Assembly: GCA_029706075.1 (NCBI GenBank)
Contig: JAINUG010000039.1
Location: 4,282,001 to 4,346,000, forward strand
Length of the DNA stretch: 64,000 nucleotides
Source: Aldrovandia affinis
Taxonomy: Eukaryota > Chordata > Actinopteri > Notacanthiformes > Halosauridae
Reading direction: 5' to 3'
Position numbers and translations under genes: made by a program. Position 1 is the first letter of the stretch. The number at the start of each line of letters is the position of its first letter. Under the pieces are notes generated by a model that was given only the letters and a program-made list of their open reading frames with translations, was not told the origin of the DNA and ran no database searches. This document shows positions 58,225 to 64,000 of the stretch, in pieces.

Positions 58225-58480
58225 TTGTTCAGTATTGCCCAAACGAATCACGCGTATTCATGTGAACGACGCAGACGATGCGATATCCCTGGACGTGAAC
58301 CAGTATCTGACGGTACAGCTGCTGTCGGCGCTGCGAACCCTTTTTGTGCTTTAGCTCGCGTGCATCTTGCAGCTGCACTGCTCGTTTCGTTCGCTGGCCA
58401 ACTGAGGCGCGCTACACGGATCACCGTGCACGTCTCGGCGTCGGATTGCTTTCTCACACCAGCAAGGTGCAAATTATGGC
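58225..58480. promoter_or_regulatory. CpG-dense patch, candidate promoter
   Basis: By eye there are about 25 CpG in 250 bp, far denser than the AT-rich surroundings. Overlapping frames on both strands show no domain. If the ENOX transcript begins in this window, this is one of the few places dense enough in CpG to be its promoter; this is inference. Confidence 0.35.
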
Positions 58481-58937
58481 GTGCAGGTTGAGATTCCTCC
58501 TCTTCGACATGTCAGTTTACGTTTTACTGTAGGCTACATGGCGGTAAACGGGGAGCAGAGAATCCAGTGCATTTTCTTCTTTGCAATTAAGTGCGAGGCA
58601 ACTCTCTCCACCCAAAACACATAGTTCATAAATGGCCCAAGCTTCATGTTTATGGGATACTGGATATTCTGTTGGAAACTGCCATTTTATCTGTATACTC
58701 TACATGAAATGCTGCCATAGTATTTTACGCAGCTACACTGTATTGGAACGAGCAACATCCGTATTTCATTGTTTACTTTAGGTCTGACTGATGCGGGTGT
58801 TATCTGCAACTAGTAAACTATGTGCTGGCGTGTAAGCGTTGCATCAGTCGTTGGTGGTATAATTTTGGGCCTATCGAATATGTAATGCAATTAGATTGAA
58901 AGCAGCACAGATGGTCTCTTTCGCTCTCTCATACATA

Positions 58938-58948
58938 TATACATAGCC

Positions 58949-58980
<32 letters not shown>

Positions 58981-58990
58981 TACATATATT
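58938..58990. repeat. (TA)n(CA)n microsatellite
   Basis: Tandem TA units followed by CA units and TACATATA. Confidence 0.9.
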
Positions 58991-58999
58991 TATACCACG

Positions 59000-59846
59000 G
59001 CTTGGATAAATACTCGCTGCTGATTGGCTAATAGCCGTGAGTATATAGCATGTATACGAATCCTTAAATCCATGGGTACATTTTTCCCCCCCAAAATTCC
59101 ATATTAATTTGCCCAAAGACACATGCTGCATAAACAAGAATGAACGTTAGTCCAATCATTTACATGATCTGACATTTCAGCTAAATGTCTTGATAAGTCC
59201 ATGAGTGATAGCTGAACACTGTTCTTGTGTTCCCATATGAAACATTTGACTGTGGTGTAATCTACAAGTAAACCAGCATTGGTGTATCCAACTAATTAGC
59301 TAATTAAGACAGGATAATTGGTAGAACAGGTTTAGAGTACTTAGCGCTAGTTACTCTAACACTTGCCTGTCACTTAAGTTATCTTTTACATAGCTTGCTA
59401 ACGTGTCTGGTTGGTAAATTCTGAGTACACAAAACATATGGCAAGCTAGATAGCTAGCTAACTAACTTACTAGCCATTGCTAGTAAGTTTAATTTAATTT
59501 AATACCACCAGTGCAGTCGCAGTTAGCTTGCCGAATGTTACTAGCCAGACATGTTAGCAAGCTACGTAATACATACATTAAACATTCACTAACATTAGCT
59601 AGGGAACTAGCACCACTATAAAATTGTTCCAGCTCCTCGGATATTTGTTAGGTAAATCTAGCTACCTTGATAACGAACTAGTCTTGATAACAAGGATATG
59701 ACTTGAATAAATGTCAGTTTCCAACACACATTTACAAATATCTCTTTATCTACATATCAAATACTGCCGTCTACGGTGCAAGTAATAAACACTCTTCAAG
59801 AACCAGGGAAAATGAGGAACTGTATAATCCTGAGAATGCACGGCTT
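59000..59846. other. Unique DNA with AGCTAGC-rich stretches
   Basis: GCTAGCTA-type words recur at 59440-59660 without a clear period. No gene seen. Confidence 0.4.
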
Positions 59847-59859
59847 GGTTTATGTGTGT

Positions 59860-60228
59860 GTGGGCGGCACGGTGGTGCAGTGGATAGCACTGTCGCCTCA
59901 CAGCAAGAAGGTCTCGGGTTCGAATCCAGGCCGGGGGCCTTTCTGTGCGGAGTTTGCATGTTCTCCCCGTGTCCGCGTGGGTTTCCTCCGGGTACTCGGT
60001 TTCCTCCCACAGTCCAAAGACATGCACGTTAGGCTAATTGGAGAGTCTAAATTGCCCGTAGGTATGAGTGTGTGAGTGAATGGTGTGTGTGCCCTGTGAT
60101 GGATTGGCGACCTGTCCAGGGTGTATTCCTGCCTCTCGCCCGGAACGCATGCTGGGATAGGCTCCAGCACCCCCCCCGCGACCCTGACCAGGAATAAGCG
60201 GCTTAGACAATGGATGGATGGATGGATG
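59860..60228 (+). mobile_element. tRNA-derived SINE-like element with (ATGG)n tail
   Basis: Bounded by the 13-bp direct repeat GGTTTATGTGTGT (59847-59859 and 60229-60241). The head GGGCGGCACGGTGGTGCAGT with box B GGTTCGAATCC is followed by the widely seen fish body (TTTGCATGTTCTCCCCGTGT, CCTGTCCAGGGTGTATTCCT) and TGGATGGATGGATGG. It sits at the very edge of a Tc1 copy. Confidence 0.9.
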
Positions 60229-60234
60229 GGTTTA

Positions 60235-60703
60235 TGTGTGTAACTGCCCAAATATAGGAAAGGCTTGAGTAAATGCAGGGTTCTGGTGACTCTTATGGTG
60301 TGGGGTGCATTTTTCTTGCTTGGTTTAGGTGCACTCAAACTCTTAGAAGGCAAGGTTGACAATGACCCCATCCACAGGGCATGAGTGGTCACTGAATGGT
60401 TTATTGAACATGAAAATAATGTAAACCATGTACCATGTCCATCTCAGTCATCTGATTTCAACCCACTTGAACACTTATGGGAGATTCTGGAGCAGTGCCT
60501 GAGACAGCATTTTCCACAACCATCAAAACACCAAATTAAAGAATTTATTGTGGAAGAATGGTGTTGCATCCCTCTAATAGAATTCCAAACACTTGTAGAA
60601 TCTGCCCCAAGTCACAGTGAAGCTGTTCTGACAGCTTGTGGTGGCCCAACGCCGTATTAAGACACTATATGTAGGTGTTTCCTTTATATTGGCAGTTACC
60701 TGT
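60235..60703 (+). pseudogene. Tc1 element with transposase C-terminal half only
   Basis: Left end GTAACTGCCCAAATATAGGA; right end TTTCCTTTATATTGGCAGTT then ACCTGTA. Coding remnants are TTATGGTGTGGGGTGCATTT, then in frame from 60385 VVTEWFIEHENNVNHVPCPS, FNPLEHLWEILEQCLRQHF and FIVEEWCCIP. It is the same family as 48898 and has a similar loss of the N-terminal half, suggesting both descend from one deleted, cross-mobilised form. Confidence 0.82.
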
Positions 60704-60911
60704 ATAAATATTGTGTATGGGTAACTTCCTTGAGCTTTTTAGATATTAGCTCTTAAATATGGCTTGTAGATTGGCACACCTCAACCGTCTCCCTGCCATA
60801 ACTTTTACATGTTTGATAAATCCTCACTCTCCGAAAGCACATTCTAGGACACAATATGTCCAAATAAATTGTCATGAATAATATGTCATTTGGAGAACAT
60901 TTCATACAGTA

Positions 60912-62526
60912 ATGCCTGTCTCTCTCCTCCCATTCCTCTCCAAAACATGAGAGCGGGCTGTCTATAACCAACTGTCTGCTCATCTCCTACAGAATGACCT
61001 GCTTGATCCTAACCAATCTGGGTTCAAGGCAGGCCACTCCACAGAGACTGCTCTCCTTGCGGTCACTGAGGCTCTTCAAACGGTTAAGTCCCAATCCCTT
61101 AGCTCCGTCCTCCACCTCCTTGACCTGTCAGCTGCATTTGATACTGTGGACCACCAGATCCTGCTCTCATCTCTTATCGAGATGGGAATCTCTGGATCTG
61201 CACTGACATGGTTCAAGTGCTACCTAGCTGACCGGTCCTACCAGGTGGCCTGGAGAGGATCCCTCTCCTCTCCCCACACCCTCTCTACCAGAGTCCCGCA
61301 GGGCTCGGTGCTAGGCCCAGTCCTATTTTCCCTATACACCAAGTCACTTGGTTCTGTTATCTCTGCTCATGGTTTTTCTTACCACTGTTATGCTGACGAC
61401 ACACAACTCTTTCTCTCCTTCTCTCCATCTGAGACGCAGGGCCCGGCACGGATCTCTGCATGCCTGGCTGACATCTCTGCCTGGATGTCCACCCATCACC
61501 TGAAGCTGAACCAGGGGAAGACTGAGCTGCTCTTCCTCCCAGCGAAGGGCTCCCCAATGATTGATGCTTCAATCACCGTGGAAGGCTCCATAGTGTCTCC
61601 GTCCCAGTCTGCTAGGAGTCTTGGAGTGACCCTGGACGACCAGCTGTGCTTCTCGGGCCACATCGCAGCGATCACCTGGACCTGCCGATTCTCCCTCCAC
61701 AACATCTGGAGGATCTGACCGTTCCTCACCCAAGAGGCCACACAACTCCTGGTCCAGGCCCCGGTGATCTTGTGTCTGGACTACTGCAATTCCTTGCTGG
61801 CAGGCCTGCTGGCCTGCGCCATCAAGCCATTGCAACTAGTCCAGAATGCTGCCGCACGTCTGGTGTTCAATCAACCTAAGTTCACCCACGTCACCCCTCT
61901 ACTCTCCTCTCTGCACTGGCTCCCCATCACAGCACGCATCAGATTCAAATCACTGGTGCTTGCTTTTCAGGTGGCTAGAGGAACTGCTCCCCCTTACCTC
62001 CAGATACTCATCACACCCTACACCCCAGCCAGACCCCTCTGCTCAGCCTCCTCTGGCAAACTGACTGTCCCATCCCTCCGGATGCCCGGCAGCCGCTCCT
62101 CGCGGTCTCGCTTCTTCTCTGTCCTGACCCCTTGGTGGTGGAATGACCTTCCGCAATCGGTCAGGACCGTGGAATCACTTGAGATCAAGAGACTCAAAAC
62201 CCACCTTTTCAGACTCCACTACCACTGAATCCTGTACATCTACCCAATTGCCATCACCACTGCCTACTTGCTCAACACTTCTTGTATATGTATCCCTGCC
62301 TACTCATTTAATATATATATATTTTTAAACAAAAAAAAAAATTACTAACCTTTTCTTTCCCAGTGTTACAGGTATGGTATGCAGCTGCCTACAATGATGT
62401 CTATCGCTGTATTACTGCACTGATCTTGTGCGCAAACTATTTGTGCCTACCATGTATTAATGCACATCTTGTAAGTCGCTCTGGATAAGACCGTCTGCTA
62501 AATGCTTAAAATGTAAATGTAAATGT
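60912..62526 (+). mobile_element. L2-type LINE, 5'-truncated (copy 3)
   Basis: The longest copy of the LINE family also seen at 994 and 5580. It starts inside the reverse transcriptase, has an uninterrupted 3' UTR (CCTACCATGTATTAATGCAC at 62446) and ends GTAAGTCGCTCTGGATAAG, then CGTCTGCTAAATGC and (TGTAAA)n at 62526. This copy provides the pre-insertion reference for the two nested events at 1573 and 5901. Confidence 0.9.
60915..62228 (+). pseudogene. LINE reverse-transcriptase ORF2 fragment, broken
   Basis: Domains in order: LLPFLSKT, a TGA stop, ERAVYNQLSAHLLQNDLLDP, SGFKAGHSTETALLAV, LDLSAAFDTVDHQILL (about 61118), [16 protein letters not shown] (about 61291) and the catalytic YADDTQLF (61389). 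A stop after NIWRI (about 61718) and a frame change follow. The frame 61764-62228 carries LDYCNSLLAGLLACAIKPLQ, LLSSLHWLPITARIRFKSLV and the terminal KRLKTHLFRLHYH. The endonuclease is lost by 5' truncation. Confidence 0.88.
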
Positions 62527-64000
62527 AGTAATAGCTGATAAAGTCAACATTTTATGTTGGTACAGCAATGTATATTAGAATCTAACACTTGCAGTGCTGT
62601 GTACAGTATTGTGTACTTATACCCCAATTTACAATAACCTGTAACGTGCTAAAATATCAGTGAATTATTAATAGTTTATTTAATTGGGAATTTATTATTG
62701 CATTTTGAAATGTGATTTGTTTGAAGTGTGGCAGATATTTCAGATATATTGCTACATTAAAGGTGATTTATTTAGACTCTTTGGGGCTGAACATCAATAT
62801 CAGCGCAACAATCTCTTGTCCTCATCTAAAATGTAAATAGGGGACAATGCATTGACTATGCCTTTCATCTTATAAAGTATAATATATCTTATATATACAT
62901 CTTATATATAATAATCACTGAATATCTACTGAAAGTTGCAATTAATGTACGTTGAGGCTGGCATTCATTACTGATCGCACGTAAGGCATTTTACAGCTCC
63001 AGCGCAAATTATTTACATTCATAATCTTCCAGAGGATCGTATTCTCCAGCGCCTGCATTTTAGCCAATAACATAAAAAATTAATTTCATACTTACAAGCT
63101 AACTGAACTTCACAGGCTTCACCATGTAATCTGGACCAGCCATCCATGCTGTGCAGAAATAATGCAACAATGTGTTTAAATTGATCTGTTCAAATGAAAA
63201 TGCCTGCAGGAATCTGCAGATTGCTCTGAATGATTCATGTTATTCATGCTATTCAGCATGAAGCGGTACATTGAACTCTTAAGTCAGGGGTCCCCAACCC
63301 CCCCCCCCTCCTTAAAATGACCTCCCTGTGGTTGAGGGAGGCCATTTCAATAAAATGGCACTTTTATCAAACACCCTCTATAGGCTAAATTGCAGTGGAC
63401 ATTTAACACAAAGGTGTGTGGGAACATAACAAGCATTCTCAGCTGGAGACAGTTATATAATCAATCTAGAAAGGATTGCAAGGATTTTGTCTCTACTTAT
63501 TTATCTAAATGTTGCATACCATTAAAATAAATAAATATGATTTTTTTGTGTGTGTGCATTAATTGGCTGTAACCTCAGCGGATCTCATCCTTAAAGGTAT
63601 GCCTCGACATTAACGGTAGCCCGAGGCTACCAATCAGTCGCAAATTAGAAATTTTGGTTTCCATTCTTTGCTGCACGGTTGCCCGGTCGGCCTAACACTT
63701 TACCTTATTTATTCATTTACTTAGCATGGTTGTCATCAATATAAATAAGAACAGCATTAAAGATTCACATTAGGAATGCTATTTCCTTGCACATCTGTGG
63801 TTTACGTTAGGCATATCTCGTATAAAAAATAAATAAGGTTACAACTAACGGCGAGAAAAGCAGCACCCAATAGTTAATCTGAGCAATTAATAGTTGCCAC
63901 ACTTTGTTCAAATTTGAACAGTCCAAAAAATTTAAAAGCTTGGCGGTTTCAGTTTACCATGAAAATGATTAACCAACGGACACTGGTGCTACCTACCTAC
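62527..64000. other. Unique AT-rich DNA to window end
   Basis: A CAGGGGTCCCCAACC word at 63286-63300 looks like one end of a hAT element, but no matching right end was found. No gene recognised. Confidence 0.4.

Noticed and set aside
58225..58491. Overlapping open frames on both strands in the CpG-dense patch
   Set aside because: Long frames on both strands are expected from GC-rich composition; no motif supports coding.
63286..63300. CAGGGGTCCCCAACC, a hAT-like terminal repeat
   Set aside because: No matching inverted end or 8-bp duplication was found within the window.

Overview
The window looks like intronic DNA from a teleost fish. It has four short exons with consensus splice sites, kilobase-scale introns and many (CA)n/(TG)n microsatellites. 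It is crowded with fish-type transposons: L2-clade LINEs, tRNA-derived SINEs, Tc1/mariner and IS630-like elements, hAT MITEs, a gypsy remnant and a solo LTR. There are no operons, CRISPR arrays or rRNA genes. Species cannot be told from the sequence.

The only host gene I can name is on the minus strand. Exons at 27305-27168, 18563-18393, 9074-8868 and 7682-7449 join in frame and encode the N-terminal half of an ENOX (ecto-NOX disulfide-thiol exchanger) protein, most like ENOX1. They cover a Pro/Gly/Met-rich lead-in, a CKSC motif, and an RRM fold split between two exons. All four exons are phase 1 at both ends and multiples of three long (138, 171, 207, 234 bp). The start-codon exon was not found; the remaining exons, including the functional C-terminal half, lie to the left of the window.

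Region by region. 0.2-3.3 kb: a dispersed repeat with tandem ~48-bp monomers at its 5' end, and a LINE 3' end split by a 1.5-kb solo LTR with a CATGT target duplication. 5.6-7.1 kb: a second copy of that LINE, split by an IS630-like transposon at an exact TA duplication. 7.4-9.1 kb: two exons with a SINE in the intron between them. 9.15-16.1 kb: a Tc1 element that carries a 0.49-kb duplication and a nearly full-length but broken 4.9-kb L2 LINE. 16-27 kb: hAT MITE, exon, Tc1 relic, gypsy relic, palindromic MITE, first recognised exon. 27-48 kb: mostly unique, probably 5' intron/UTR territory, with a GC-rich promoter-like patch at 30.15 kb, scattered LINE tails, a second copy of the 7.8-kb SINE family and a likely solo LTR. 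48.9-50.4 kb: Tc1 fragments with a hAT MITE inside. 52.4-52.9 kb: another hAT element with perfect 8-bp duplications. 58.2 kb: CpG-dense patch. 59.8-62.5 kb: a SINE nested in a Tc1, then a 5'-truncated LINE.

No multi-gene functional system is visible. The most notable results are the symmetric ENOX exon set, several datable nested insertions, and the monomer-headed repeat family. Repeat-family names are from pattern recognition and have not been checked against a database.
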